Assembly (NCBI RefSeq): GCF_000165505.1
Contig: NC_014632.1
Location: 1,364,001 to 1,428,000 of the forward strand
DNA length: 64,000 bases
Source of the DNA: Ilyobacter polytropus DSM 2926
GTDB taxonomy: Bacteria > Fusobacteriota > Fusobacteriia > Fusobacteriales > Fusobacteriaceae
Reading direction: 5' to 3'
The notes beneath the pieces were generated by a model. The model saw nothing but the letters and a program-made list of their open reading frames with translations, searched no databases and was not told the origin of the DNA. Shown here one piece after another: positions 24,806 through 33,701 of the stretch. The position numbers and the translations under genes were made by a program. How positions within the stretch are numbered: position 1 is the stretch's first letter; each line of letters opens with the position of its first letter.

Positions 24806-25693
24806 CTACTCTCCTCTGACCAAATTAAATCTATATTCTAGTAAAACTGTCCCCTTTACGCTGAGACCGTTTTTCGTCAAATAGATCTTCCATGTTCTTC
24901 CTACCTCTTCTATAGCCCTGTCAATCTCAGGAATTCCACTTTTTTCTTCTACAATCAATTCATTGATTGTACCATCTATTCCTATATCGGCTTTAAGTTT
25001 TACAACTCCTGAAAGCCCTCTTTCTAAAGCTGTTTCAGGATAGATCGGTTCTCTGTTTGCACTGTCCCATTTGGCAGTTATATCTCCGTCTGCAAATCCC
25101 ATTTTATGTCCCTTTGGAAGACCTTCTATCTTATCTGAATCTGAAGATATCAGTGTAAATTCCATCTCTTTTCCCTTTTCTTCAGATGTAAAGCTTCCGG
25201 TTATCTCTTTGTCACTTAAAATACTCTTTATATTTTTTTGCTCTATCTCCTGGAGTTTCTCCTGACCTTTCAGCTCTCCTTCTGTAACTTCAAGCTTTTC
25301 ACTTGTTTCTACCTGGGGAGCCGCCTTATTATTCAATATATCTTTTTTTGTGACTATCTTTCTCTCCACCAAAGATTTATCTACTGCCAGCAGAGAGTCT
25401 ATTTCAAAATCTGGATTTTCTATTTTCACAGGTTTGATCTCTTTTTTCTTCACAGGATCCAATTTTTCTTTTTCTATCTTTATCTCTTTTTTTACCTGAG
25501 GAATAGTTTTTTCAACTGACTCTTGTTCTGTTTTCTTGGGGGGAACCTTTTTATTTTCATCCTTTAGTTCTATAAATCCCACACTTATTTTAGCTGTATC
25601 CACCACTGTTTCGCGGATTCCAGGTAGAAGAAATATGATAAAAAGATTCAGAATCAGCGATATCCCAAGACTACGAATATCATTTTTTTCCAT
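24806..25693 (-). CDS. TonB-like energy transducer
   Basis: 295 aa from the ATG at 25693 (AGGAGG six bases upstream). One N-terminal membrane helix (about 8-25) is followed by a long acidic/basic periplasmic stretch rich in Lys, Glu and Pro (30-200). The C-terminal TonB domain (about 205-295) has YPETALERGLSGVVKLKADI and IDRAIEEVGRTWKIY. It should carry proton-motive-force energy from ExbB/ExbD to an outer-membrane partner. The membrane helix has SLILN where the classical TonB motif is SxxxH, so the usual His is Asn. It overlaps nothing but sits 10 bases after exbD. Confidence 0.85.
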   Translation of the reverse strand: MEKNDIRSLGISLILNLFIIFLLPGIRETVVDTAKISVGFIELKDENKKVPPKKTEQESVEKTIPQVKKEIKIEKEKLDPVKKKEIKPVKIENPDFEIDSLLAVDKSLVERKIVTKKDILNNKAAPQVETSEKLEVTEGELKGQEKLQEIEQKNIKSILSDKEITGSFTSEEKGKEMEFTLISSDSDKIEGLPKGHKMGFADGDITAKWDSANREPIYPETALERGLSGVVKLKADIGIDGTINELIVEEKSGIPEIDRAIEEVGRTWKIYLTKNGLSVKGTVLLEYRFNLVRGE

Positions 25694-25703
25694 AGTCTGC
25701 CTC

Positions 25704-26141
25704 CTACTTTGCAACAGCTGTGTCTATATCTAGAGAACTTGCTCCTGCTTCTTTGGCTATTGTCATTATTTCTACTATAAAGCCATAGTCAAGTTTTTTA
25801 TCAGCAGTTATTATTACATTTTTCTCACTGCTGTTCAAAAGTTTTTCTCCTAGTTCCTCTTTAAGATTTTCAAGAGTGACTTTCATACTCTTTTTAGATT
25901 TAGTAGTTTCTCTGTAATTAAGATATAGTTCGCTGTTTTCATCTATCAGTATCTGTATCTCCTTTACTTCTCTGACCTCTTTGATCGTAGACTGAGGAAG
26001 GTCTATTTTTATTCCACTTAAGTCTTCAAAAGTAGTGGCCACCATAAAAAATATAAGAAGGAGGAACACTACGTCAATAAGAGGCGTAAGTTCTAAAATC
26101 ATATTACCACTGTTTCTTCTGGTCATTCTCTTCAATCTCAT
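25704..26141 (-). CDS. exbD: ExbD/TolR family protein
   Basis: 145 aa with one N-terminal membrane helix and a periplasmic domain. LTPLIDVVFLLLIFFMVATTF spans the helix, shown here in two parts: LTPLIDVVFLL and LIFFMVATTF. The Asp in LIDVV is the proton-path residue. ADKKLDYGFIVEIMTIAKEAG is the typical C-terminal portion. It is the partner of the ExbB-like protein encoded 9 bases upstream and of TonB downstream. ExbD and TolR cannot be told apart by this sequence alone; the neighbouring TonB favours ExbD. Confidence 0.9.
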   Translation of the reverse strand: MRLKRMTRRNSGNMILELTPLIDVVFLLLIFFMVATTFEDLSGIKIDLPQSTIKEVREVKEIQILIDENSELYLNYRETTKSKKSMKVTLENLKEELGEKLLNSSEKNVIITADKKLDYGFIVEIMTIAKEAGASSLDIDTAVAK

Positions 26142-26150
26142 GGTCTATAC

Positions 26151-26762
26151 CTACTTTCTGAAAAAGTTGATCATTTCAACACTAGACTTTTCCATATTGT
26201 TTACTACAGTATCTATTCTTTTATTAAAATAGTTATAGAAAATTACTGCTGGTATTGCAACAGTCAGTCCTCCTGCCGTTGTAATAAGAGCCTTAGATAT
26301 TCCCTCGGCAAGTACTGAAGGGTCTCCTGTCCCGTAAGAAGCTATTGCATGAAAAGCCTGTATCATTCCTGTAACTGTACCTAGTAGTCCTAGAAGCGGA
26401 GTTGTATGAGCCACTATACCTAACAGCCACATTCCCCTTTCAAGTCTTGGAAGTTGTGAAAGTCCAACCTCTCTGGCCTTTTCTTCCATGTGAACTATAC
26501 TATAATCTTTATTTTTAGTACACTGAAGTAAGAGTTCCTTTAAAACTTTATAAGTAGAGCAATCATGCTTTTCAAGAAGTGCAAAGGCTCCTGTATAATC
26601 ACCTTTTTCTATGTACTCTTTCACATTCCATTTTATATCATCAAAATTTCCTTTCTCTTTCGATGCAAAATAAATACTTTTATCTATTACAACTGCCAAT
26701 CCGATTACTGACATGGCAACTATAAAATACATGAGTATCCCGCCGTTTTGTATCCACTCCAT
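26151..26762 (-). CDS. exbB: MotA/TolQ/ExbB proton channel family protein
   Basis: 203 aa with three membrane helices (about 10-30, 105-130, 145-175). GLLGTVTGMIQAFHAIASYG and ALITTAGGLTVAIPAVIFYN are the conserved family segments. It forms the proton channel with ExbD. AAGGAGG lies before the ATG. The gene follows the 118-aa bitopic protein by about 30 bases. Confidence 0.92.
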   Translation of the reverse strand: MEWIQNGGILMYFIVAMSVIGLAVVIDKSIYFASKEKGNFDDIKWNVKEYIEKGDYTGAFALLEKHDCSTYKVLKELLLQCTKNKDYSIVHMEEKAREVGLSQLPRLERGMWLLGIVAHTTPLLGLLGTVTGMIQAFHAIASYGTGDPSVLAEGISKALITTAGGLTVAIPAVIFYNYFNKRIDTVVNNMEKSSVEMINFFRK

Positions 26763-26792
26763 TTTTGATTCCTCCTTAAAAAGCTATTAAAA

Positions 26793-27149
26793 CTAAAAAA
26801 CTGCAACTCCTAGTACAATAACTGCTGCTACGCCTATAAGATATTTCCAGAGAGGCTTGTTTGACGCCATGTCCTCAGACAGTTCGTTTTCAAGTTCATT
26901 ATTATTTTCCTGTTGCTTAGCAATGTCCAATTTTTCTTTACTTTGCTGTACATCGTCACTCTTTAGTTTTGCATCTACATCACTTATATCCTCGTCCTGA
27001 ATATTTTCAAGGACCGTTATCTCATTACCGCTTTCTAAAGTTTCCTGACTGACGCCTGTTACCTCTTGGCTGATTTCAGCAGTATTTTCCTCTCCGTATA
27101 AAAAAACAAAAGATAGCATTAACATTAAAAAAACTAATTTTTTTTTCAC
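26793..27149 (-). CDS. Small bitopic envelope protein of the TPR-ExbBD-TonB operon
   Basis: 118 aa, not recognised. It starts with GTG at 27149, sharing GTGA with the stop of the TPR gene. A signal-like helix (KKKLVFLMLMLSFVFLYG) is followed by about 75 residues rich in Glu, Asp, Gln and Ser with no cysteines. A C-terminal membrane helix (YLIGVAAVIVLGVAVF) ends the protein. If the leader is cleaved, the acidic segment would sit in the periplasm anchored by the C-terminal helix. Tight coupling to the TPR gene and position before exbB suggest an adaptor or regulator of this complex. Confidence 0.75.
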   Translation of the reverse strand: MKKKLVFLMLMLSFVFLYGEENTAEISQEVTGVSQETLESGNEITVLENIQDEDISDVDAKLKSDDVQQSKEKLDIAKQQENNNELENELSEDMASNKPLWKYLIGVAAVIVLGVAVF

Positions 27150-29992
27150 TGTTTTTCCCCCTCTTCGAAATACTCAATATATTTTTCTGACTTCTCAGGT
27201 GATCTTTTTTTGAGCTCCTCATAATATAACACAGCTTCTTTTTTATTTTCCTCTTTCAAATTCATACTGATTAACTTTTCTAATGCAAAATCTTTGAATT
27301 TGGACTCTTTATATTCATCTAAAAAATCGTTATAACTTTTTTTTGCTTCTTTTTCATCCCCTAGAGCTTCATAAACAACAGCAATCTTTATTACTGAGGA
27401 TTCTTTAAGAGGACTGTCCTTATAAAGAAGATTCACCTTTGTAAACATCCTAAGGGCGTTGTTATAATCTTCCTCTTTCTCGTATATAACCCCTAGCTGA
27501 AATGCAGCTGTGTCTTTATACTGGCTTTCACTACTCTTATCAACTATTTCATAATACTTCTTCGACTCTGCGTAGTTTTCTTTTTTGAAATAATAATTCG
27601 CCAGATTAAATGCCGCCCTGTCCCTATATTTTTCATCTTCAAGAAGTTTTTTGTACTCAGTATGAGCCAGATCCACCTCACCTTTTTTATCATAGGTGAT
27701 TGCTTTCCAATAACTGGACTTGTTTTTTACAGGAATTTTATCTGCCCATAAGAGTGCATCGTCAAGATTGTTGCTTTGATAATATATTTCTGTAAGTTTA
27801 GAAGCCGAGTTTTCTTTTAGATTTTCATCCTCTATAGTATCATAAAGTTCTTTATAAGTAGCAATTGCACCTTGGAAATCTTCAGAAGCCATATTTGCGT
27901 CTGCACTAAAAAGCATAACATTTCCTCTATAGGTACTTTTCTTATAATTCTTCAGAAATTCCGATGAACTTTTCTTCAAAAGCTCAAACTCCTCTAGGTT
28001 ATAAAGTGAATTTATTTCCCAGTATAACGAGTCCTCAGCATATTTTCCTTTTGGGTCTTTATTATATATATCTCTGTAGACTTTAGAAGCCTCTTTATAT
28101 TCGCCCTCACTGTAAAAACTTTCTCCTGTCTGGAATAATGCATAGTCGCCATAGCCCTCTATACCCTCGAGCTTTTCATAGGTTTCCCTGCTTTTTTCAT
28201 ACTCTCCCATCCTAAAATATGAAAGAGCTATTTTATCCAAAGTGTCTCCTTTGTTTCTTCCATAACCATTTTCTAGGTAACTTTCACCGGTTTTTACAGC
28301 TTCAGAATACTTTTCCCATGAAAAATAGGTTTTCATGAGGTTATATTGGGCTTTTTCTTTTGTCTCATTATTTTTAGATTCAGAAGCTTTCTTAAAGTAG
28401 CTTTCAGCATCCTGATATTTCATCATACCAAGAGAAGCTATTCCCTTAAGATATGTATTTTCAGAAGATGAATTCTGCATATTCAGATATTTTGACATCT
28501 TTTCATACTGTTTTTCATTTAAGAGTATAGCTATTAGATTTCCAAGTATCTTTTCATCTCTGCTGCTCCTTAAATATTCTTCATAGACACTCTGAGCCTT
28601 AGCTATATCTCCTGCAGTGTAATAAGATGCCCCTACAGCTAGATAGACATCTTTTTTATACTGCTGGTCCCTTACAAATGTTTTTCTGTATTCATCAAAA
28701 CGAATCTTAAGGTCTTTCAAATCCCCTATTTTACTGTCCACTACTATAATTTTATAGAGTTCATCTTTTCTATAAGATTTTTCATAGACCTCCATATAAT
28801 ACTTTCTTGAAAGCTTATATTTACCAGTTTCATAGGCAGAACTTGCCATCATAAGATAAAGATTTTCGTTATATATTGATTTTATTTCTCTGCCGTTTAA
28901 GTTTTTAGTCAGATTTAAAACATCATTATACTTATTTTTTTCATAATTAATAAGTACAGAGTAATAAAGCGATTCATCTTCATATTCAGTATCGCTGAGA
29001 TTTTTAAAGTAATTTAAAGACTTGGTTTTTTCACCTTTTTTAAATAAAGAATAAGCATACCCATAAATTACACTTGGGTCATCTGACATGGAAACTATTT
29101 TTTCATAATATTCTGCAGAACTAGAGTAGTCTCCCTTATTCAGGTTATATTCTGCCACAAGTTTGTATGCAGTATTTGCTTCCTTACCCTTTTTTAGTCT
29201 AGCTACAGCATTCATCATTTCAGCTTCGTTTTTCATATCCCTGTATATCGACACCAGAGAAAGAAGACTACGTTGTGCATAAGTGTTCTCAGGATAGTTT
29301 GCTGCCACCTCTTTAAAATAACCTTCTGCCTTTGCTATATCATCCATTTTATAGTAGCATGACCCATATATATAATTCATGAGAGGATAATTTTTATCTT
29401 CTTCAGTTCCGTTATAATACTCATCTAAATAAACTATACTCTTGACATATTGTCCGTTGTTATAAGATGACAGGGCGAGGTATAATATTCCCTCATCATA
29501 ATAATTCCCCTTGCTGCTTAAGAGTTTCGATAGCTCAGTCTGAGCCTTATTGTATTCTCCGGACTTGTAATACTCCTTCCCCAGTTCGTAAATAGCTTTG
29601 TCATAATATTCACTTTTTACATCAAGATTCTTTTGATAGACTATGGCATCTTCAAAGTTCCTTAAATAGGCACAATTTATCGTCTGATAGTAGTAGAACT
29701 CATTTTTTTCTTTTCTTTTGAGCCTGTAGTTTGCCAAAAGAATATCAAAATATTTTTTGGACTTTTCATGGTTTTTTTCCAAAAAATAAGTTTTTGCAAG
29801 TCTTTCCTGTATTGTTTTTACATATTTAGATTTAGGGTAATTCTTTAGAAAACCTTCCAATTCAAGAACTGCAACCTTGTAATTTTTGCTCTTATACAGT
29901 TCATCTATATACTTTATGTCCTCTTTTTCCCCTGCAAAAGATACGGTATTGAGAACAATCAGAAAAGCCATGATTGTCAGCTTTTTTTTCAT
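27146..29992 (-). CDS. Large secreted TPR-repeat protein
   Basis: 948 aa from the ATG at 29992, which follows AAGGGGGATC and begins a signal peptide (MKKKLTIMAFLIVLNTVSFA). The rest is almost entirely tetratricopeptide-type repeats of about 34-38 residues, with recurring Y.LG..Y...G.Y..A and AA..F....Y motifs. Examples are YELGKEYYKSGEYNKAQ and AAFQLGVIYEKEEDYNNAL. This gives an extended periplasmic superhelix for protein contacts. The operon context (118-aa protein, ExbB, ExbD, TonB) recalls Tol-Pal clusters, where a TPR protein (CpoB/YbgF) ties the energised complex to the cell wall. That role is inference. Confidence 0.85.
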   Translation of the reverse strand: MKKKLTIMAFLIVLNTVSFAGEKEDIKYIDELYKSKNYKVAVLELEGFLKNYPKSKYVKTIQERLAKTYFLEKNHEKSKKYFDILLANYRLKRKEKNEFYYYQTINCAYLRNFEDAIVYQKNLDVKSEYYDKAIYELGKEYYKSGEYNKAQTELSKLLSSKGNYYDEGILYLALSSYNNGQYVKSIVYLDEYYNGTEEDKNYPLMNYIYGSCYYKMDDIAKAEGYFKEVAANYPENTYAQRSLLSLVSIYRDMKNEAEMMNAVARLKKGKEANTAYKLVAEYNLNKGDYSSSAEYYEKIVSMSDDPSVIYGYAYSLFKKGEKTKSLNYFKNLSDTEYEDESLYYSVLINYEKNKYNDVLNLTKNLNGREIKSIYNENLYLMMASSAYETGKYKLSRKYYMEVYEKSYRKDELYKIIVVDSKIGDLKDLKIRFDEYRKTFVRDQQYKKDVYLAVGASYYTAGDIAKAQSVYEEYLRSSRDEKILGNLIAILLNEKQYEKMSKYLNMQNSSSENTYLKGIASLGMMKYQDAESYFKKASESKNNETKEKAQYNLMKTYFSWEKYSEAVKTGESYLENGYGRNKGDTLDKIALSYFRMGEYEKSRETYEKLEGIEGYGDYALFQTGESFYSEGEYKEASKVYRDIYNKDPKGKYAEDSLYWEINSLYNLEEFELLKKSSSEFLKNYKKSTYRGNVMLFSADANMASEDFQGAIATYKELYDTIEDENLKENSASKLTEIYYQSNNLDDALLWADKIPVKNKSSYWKAITYDKKGEVDLAHTEYKKLLEDEKYRDRAAFNLANYYFKKENYAESKKYYEIVDKSSESQYKDTAAFQLGVIYEKEEDYNNALRMFTKVNLLYKDSPLKESSVIKIAVVYEALGDEKEAKKSYNDFLDEYKESKFKDFALEKLISMNLKEENKKEAVLYYEELKKRSPEKSEKYIEYFEEGEKQ

Positions 29993-30045
29993 GATGCGAT
30001 CCCCCTTAAAGTAATTGTAGTTACCCATCTTAGACTAAGTTAAAG

Positions 30046-30582
30046 CTATTTTTTTCCAACTAAATCAAAAATTTTTTTTATTTCTTCTAGAGAAACATCT
30101 GTATTCATACACGGACCGTTGTCTAATTTATTAAATATCCCATAAACTATCATAGGAAAAGAGTCATATATTCCTGCAACAAGATCCCTTTCACAGGCCA
30201 CAGCCACTACAAAATCAGGTTTTTCATTTTTCAAAAAAAGCCTTGCCAAAGTACCACCTGTAGCTATTTTTACTATGGCATTTCTTTCCTTTACAAATTT
30301 AGATATTTCACCTATTTTACATAGTCCACACTCTCTGCAGTTTCCTATATCAGAAGTTATCTTATATGGACATGAATAATTTTGTATGCAGTGGGGAAGG
30401 AGAAGGGCTATTTTTTCTATCTTTACCTTCTTACTTCTCTTTATAGCCAGTCTGTTATTAAACTTTATAAAGCCTTTTGAAACACAATTATTTTCACATC
30501 TGTTTTTGTTAAATTTTTTTGCCACGATATAGGCAAAATAATAAAATGTATAAGCTGTTTTAAACAGTAAATTTTTGACCAT
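30046..30582 (-). CDS. DUF116 family cysteine-rich protein
   Basis: 178 aa from the ATG at 30582 (AAGGGGAAAG upstream). The N terminus is hydrophobic. The domain has LLLPHCIQNYSCPYKIT, CRECGLCKIGEI, KIATGGTLARLFL, VAVACERDLVAGI and NGPCMNT, the DUF116 pattern with about nine cysteines, probably for an iron-sulfur cluster. The family has no proven biochemical role. It is separated from dnaN upstream by a terminator and lies about 50 bases before the TPR gene; whether it belongs to that operon is unclear. Confidence 0.85.
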   Translation of the reverse strand: MVKNLLFKTAYTFYYFAYIVAKKFNKNRCENNCVSKGFIKFNNRLAIKRSKKVKIEKIALLLPHCIQNYSCPYKITSDIGNCRECGLCKIGEISKFVKERNAIVKIATGGTLARLFLKNEKPDFVVAVACERDLVAGIYDSFPMIVYGIFNKLDNGPCMNTDVSLEEIKKIFDLVGKK

Positions 30583-30655
30583 TTTTTCTTTCCCCTTGTG
30601 GATTTTATCATAAATTAGTATAGCATATTTATTTTCCCTTTTCAAACAATGAAAA

Positions 30656-30677
30656 AAGCAAGTCTGCAGACTTGCTT
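30656..30677 (-). terminator. Terminator of the dnaN operon
   Basis: AAGCAAGTCTGCAGACTTGCTT is a perfect palindrome (11-bp stem on paper, about 9 bp with a minimal loop) followed on the minus strand by TTTT. It overlaps the dnaN stop codon by two bases. Confidence 0.85.
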
Positions 30678-31791
30678 AATCTCTTAGGGCTAAAGGCATA
30701 GCTATATATAAATATTTTTCATCTTTGCTATTTTTAAGTTGTATGGCACTATTTGAAGTTAAAAGATCAATTATTAACCTGTCATTTTTATCCAGGTGTT
30801 GTATAAAATCCAAAAGGAATTTTACATTTAGGGAAATTTTTACATCCTCTCCCTCTTGTTCCACCTCTATATGCTCATTAACTTTTGCAGTTTCTGACAC
30901 ACCACTTACATAAAAACTTCCAGCCTCTAGACTAAATATTGCACTGTATTTAGACTCACTGTTATTTTTTACAAATATCTGAACTCTTTTCAAGATTTTA
31001 GAAAATTCTTCAGTATTGGCCGATATTTTCTTGTTGTGAGATACAGACTTCATTATTCCGTTATAGTCTGGAAAAGGTAGATCTATTACCCTACTCAAAA
31101 CCATTGAATTACCCACCTTAAAGAAAACCTGATTTTCTTCAAACTTAAACTCAACATTTTCTTCATCTAAAGTTCTGAGGGTCTTTATCAATGCATCTAC
31201 TGTGGTCAGAGGAATGCTGACTTTGAGAGAACCATCATACTCTATGTCGTCTTCTAAGTATACCAGACGGTAAGTGTCAGTGGCTACAACCTTTACCTTT
31301 TTATCTTCTATTTCAATCCTTACGCAATTTATAGACAGATTATCAATAGAAGTAGATGCGCCGAATTTTGTTTTTTCAAGCATTTCAGAAAGCTTCTCTC
31401 TTGAGAAAACTATACCGGTTCCCTCTATACTATCTTTTATCCTCGGATACTCTTCAGGCTCCATTACAGAAAATTCAGAAGATGAATCAGATGTCTCTAT
31501 AATAAGAAGCCCCTCCTTTACCACAAGGTTTATCTCTTTGTCTGTTATTTCCTTTAGATATTCTTCAACAAGCTGATATGAAAATACCGCTTTCCCCTTT
31601 TCCTGAACCTCCCCCTCCATAAAGGATGTTATAGTAAGTTCAAGATTCGTACCTCTTAGTACAATTTTTCCGTCTTCTTGTGCTTCTAAGTAAACACAAG
31701 AAATTATAGGTCTTATTTTATTTTCAGCTATGGCTTTTTCAACTACCCTAAGAGTTTTTAAAAACTCCTGTCTGTCTACCTTGATATTCAA
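30676..31791 (-). CDS. dnaN: DNA polymerase III beta sliding clamp
   Basis: 371-aa clamp. It starts MNIKVDRQEFLKTLRVVEKAI and contains IRPIISCVYLEAQ, ATDTYRLVYLED and the C-terminal YLYIAMPLALRD, the three-domain clamp pattern with normal length. GGAGG precedes the ATG. It is not beside dnaA as in many bacteria. Here it ends an operon with plsY, gpsA and a sigma factor, 22 bases after the latter. Confidence 0.97.
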   Translation of the reverse strand: MNIKVDRQEFLKTLRVVEKAIAENKIRPIISCVYLEAQEDGKIVLRGTNLELTITSFMEGEVQEKGKAVFSYQLVEEYLKEITDKEINLVVKEGLLIIETSDSSSEFSVMEPEEYPRIKDSIEGTGIVFSREKLSEMLEKTKFGASTSIDNLSINCVRIEIEDKKVKVVATDTYRLVYLEDDIEYDGSLKVSIPLTTVDALIKTLRTLDEENVEFKFEENQVFFKVGNSMVLSRVIDLPFPDYNGIMKSVSHNKKISANTEEFSKILKRVQIFVKNNSESKYSAIFSLEAGSFYVSGVSETAKVNEHIEVEQEGEDVKISLNVKFLLDFIQHLDKNDRLIIDLLTSNSAIQLKNSKDEKYLYIAMPLALRD

Positions 31792-31813
31792 ATTATTTCC
31801 TCCTGCTTAGAGA

Positions 31814-32641
31814 TTATTTAAAAAGATATGGTTTTAACTCTTCACTGAACTTATTTCGAAGTTTCTGAAGGGTCTTTTTCTCTATCTGTCTAACTCTCTC
31901 TCTGGTTATACTAAAACTTTTCCCTATCTCTTCTAGGGTGTGTATCTCATAACCATCAAGTCCATATCTAAGTTTTAATATCTCTTTCTCACGGGGTTTT
32001 AACACTTCTAGTATATCATTTATCTCGTTTCTTCCTATCTCTCCCAATACTTCATCTTCAAGAGATTCTTCATCGGGCTGGCTGATCGTGTCTTCTAAGA
32101 AAATATCGTCACCTATTGATGCATTCAGAGACAAAAGATCTTGGAACTCAAGCATAACCTTCTGAACCTTTTTAGGAGTAATCTCCAGTCCTAGTGCTAT
32201 ATCCTCTATATTCGGGTAAACACTATTTTTCATCACAAATTCCATTATAAATTTATTTACCTTGTTTAAAAGATCATGCTTATACGAAGGAATTCTTATC
32301 TCTCTTCCTTTACTTATGATGGCCTTACTTATAGACTGTTTTATCCACCAGACAGCATAGGTAGAAAATCTAAAACCTTTTTCTACATCAAATTTTTCTA
32401 TAGCATGCATAAGTCCAAAATTACCCTCACTTATCAGGTCAATAAAACCCATTCCTTTATGGACGTAGCTTTTAGCTATATTAACAACCAATCTTAAATT
32501 AGAAAGAATAAGTTTGTGTTTAGCATCTTCACAACCGCTCTTAGCCCTTATTAAAAGATCTAATTCTTCTTCTTTCGTCAAAATGTTGTAACTACGGATA
32601 TCTTCAAGATAAAGTGAAACTAAATCTCTTTCTTTTTCCAT
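31814..32641 (-). CDS. Group 2 sigma-70 family sigma factor
   Basis: 275 aa from the ATG at 32641; a GTG 15 bases upstream is an alternative. Region 1.2 (LVSLYLEDIRSYNILT), region 2 (LILSNLRLVVNIAKSYVHKG; GFIDLISEGNFGLMHAIEKF; FRFSTYAVWWIKQSISKAI), region 3 and region 4.2 (THTLEEIGKSFSITRERVRQ in part: TLEEIGKSFSITRERVRQIE) are all present. It lacks the long N-terminal region 1.1 of the housekeeping RpoD, so it is an RpoS-like or other alternative factor that should read -35/-10 promoters close to the main consensus. The gene lies between gpsA and dnaN. The regulon is unknown. Confidence 0.88.
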   Translation of the reverse strand: MEKERDLVSLYLEDIRSYNILTKEEELDLLIRAKSGCEDAKHKLILSNLRLVVNIAKSYVHKGMGFIDLISEGNFGLMHAIEKFDVEKGFRFSTYAVWWIKQSISKAIISKGREIRIPSYKHDLLNKVNKFIMEFVMKNSVYPNIEDIALGLEITPKKVQKVMLEFQDLLSLNASIGDDIFLEDTISQPDEESLEDEVLGEIGRNEINDILEVLKPREKEILKLRYGLDGYEIHTLEEIGKSFSITRERVRQIEKKTLQKLRNKFSEELKPYLFK

Positions 32642-32689
32642 ATATCTCTTCCCCACTTCTTTTAAGTTTTAGTAAAAATAAGATACAGA

Positions 32690-33691
32690 TTAATAAAATT
32701 CCTCTTTTAAATCTCTTTCCATCAGTTTCTTTACCATCTCTTTTGCATTGGCATCTTCATAAAGTACCTTGTACACAGCATCAAGAATAGGCATAGACAC
32801 CTTATAAGATTTAGACTTTTCATAGACAGCCTTCACCGTCGGAACCCCTTCAGCTACCATAAGCATCTCGTCTAGTATTTCCTGGAGTTTCATACCCTTT
32901 CCAAGCTTATCTCCTACATGTCTGTTTCTGCTGTGTTTACTTGCACAAGTAACAATGAGATCCCCTATGCCACTAAGACCGCTAAAAGTTTTTTCATCTG
33001 CCCCAAGCTCCACTCCAAATCTAGTTATCTCTGCAATCCCCCTGGTTATAAGGGCAGCCTTGGTATTGTCTCCAAACTCCATTCCGTCAGCCATTCCAGC
33101 TGCTATAGCCAGGCAGTTTTTTACTGCTCCGCCTATTTCCACACCTATTATGTCTTCATTTATGTATACTCTAAAACTTCCCGTATTAAACAATTCTTGT
33201 ATTTTTTTTGCATTTTCAAGATTCCCAGCTGCTACAATTGTAGAAGGTATCTTGTTAGCAACTTCTTCTGCATGAGTAGGTCCTGACAGTACAACTATAT
33301 TTTTATGAAATTTACCCATTACTTCGTCTTTCATAACCTCTGACAGTCTCATTCCAGTTGATACTTCCAAGCCCTTAGCAGTATTTACTAAGACGATATC
33401 TTTTGTTATCTGAGGTGATATACTTTCGATTACCCCTCTAAGCACCTGAGAAGGAACTGAAAAAACAACACACTGGGCTCCTTCTAATAAACCATCTATA
33501 TCGGAAGTTACACTCAAGGTATCAGGAAATTTTATTCCCTTCAGGTACAGAGGATTCTCTCTTTCTGCCAGAAGTTTTTCTGCTCTTTCCTTTTTATATT
33601 CCCACAGAGTAACTGGATACCCCTTTTCAGCCAATAATACCGCCAAAGCCGTTCCCCAGCTTCCTGCGCCCATTACAACAATTTTGTCCAT
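32690..33691 (-). CDS. gpsA: Glycerol-3-phosphate dehydrogenase [NAD(P)+]
   Basis: 333 aa from the ATG at 33691, six bases after AGGGAG; upstream in-frame codons overlap plsY and are not needed. VVMGAGSWGTALAV is the nucleotide-binding loop. VLSGPTHAEEV, GGAVKNCLAIAAGM and SGIGDLIVTC mark the active site. It reduces dihydroxyacetone phosphate to sn-glycerol-3-phosphate, which the upstream PlsY acylates, so the pair start phospholipid synthesis. Confidence 0.96.
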   Translation of the reverse strand: MDKIVVMGAGSWGTALAVLLAEKGYPVTLWEYKKERAEKLLAERENPLYLKGIKFPDTLSVTSDIDGLLEGAQCVVFSVPSQVLRGVIESISPQITKDIVLVNTAKGLEVSTGMRLSEVMKDEVMGKFHKNIVVLSGPTHAEEVANKIPSTIVAAGNLENAKKIQELFNTGSFRVYINEDIIGVEIGGAVKNCLAIAAGMADGMEFGDNTKAALITRGIAEITRFGVELGADEKTFSGLSGIGDLIVTCASKHSRNRHVGDKLGKGMKLQEILDEMLMVAEGVPTVKAVYEKSKSYKVSMPILDAVYKVLYEDANAKEMVKKLMERDLKEEFY

Positions 33692-33701
33692 ATCCATCTC
33701 C

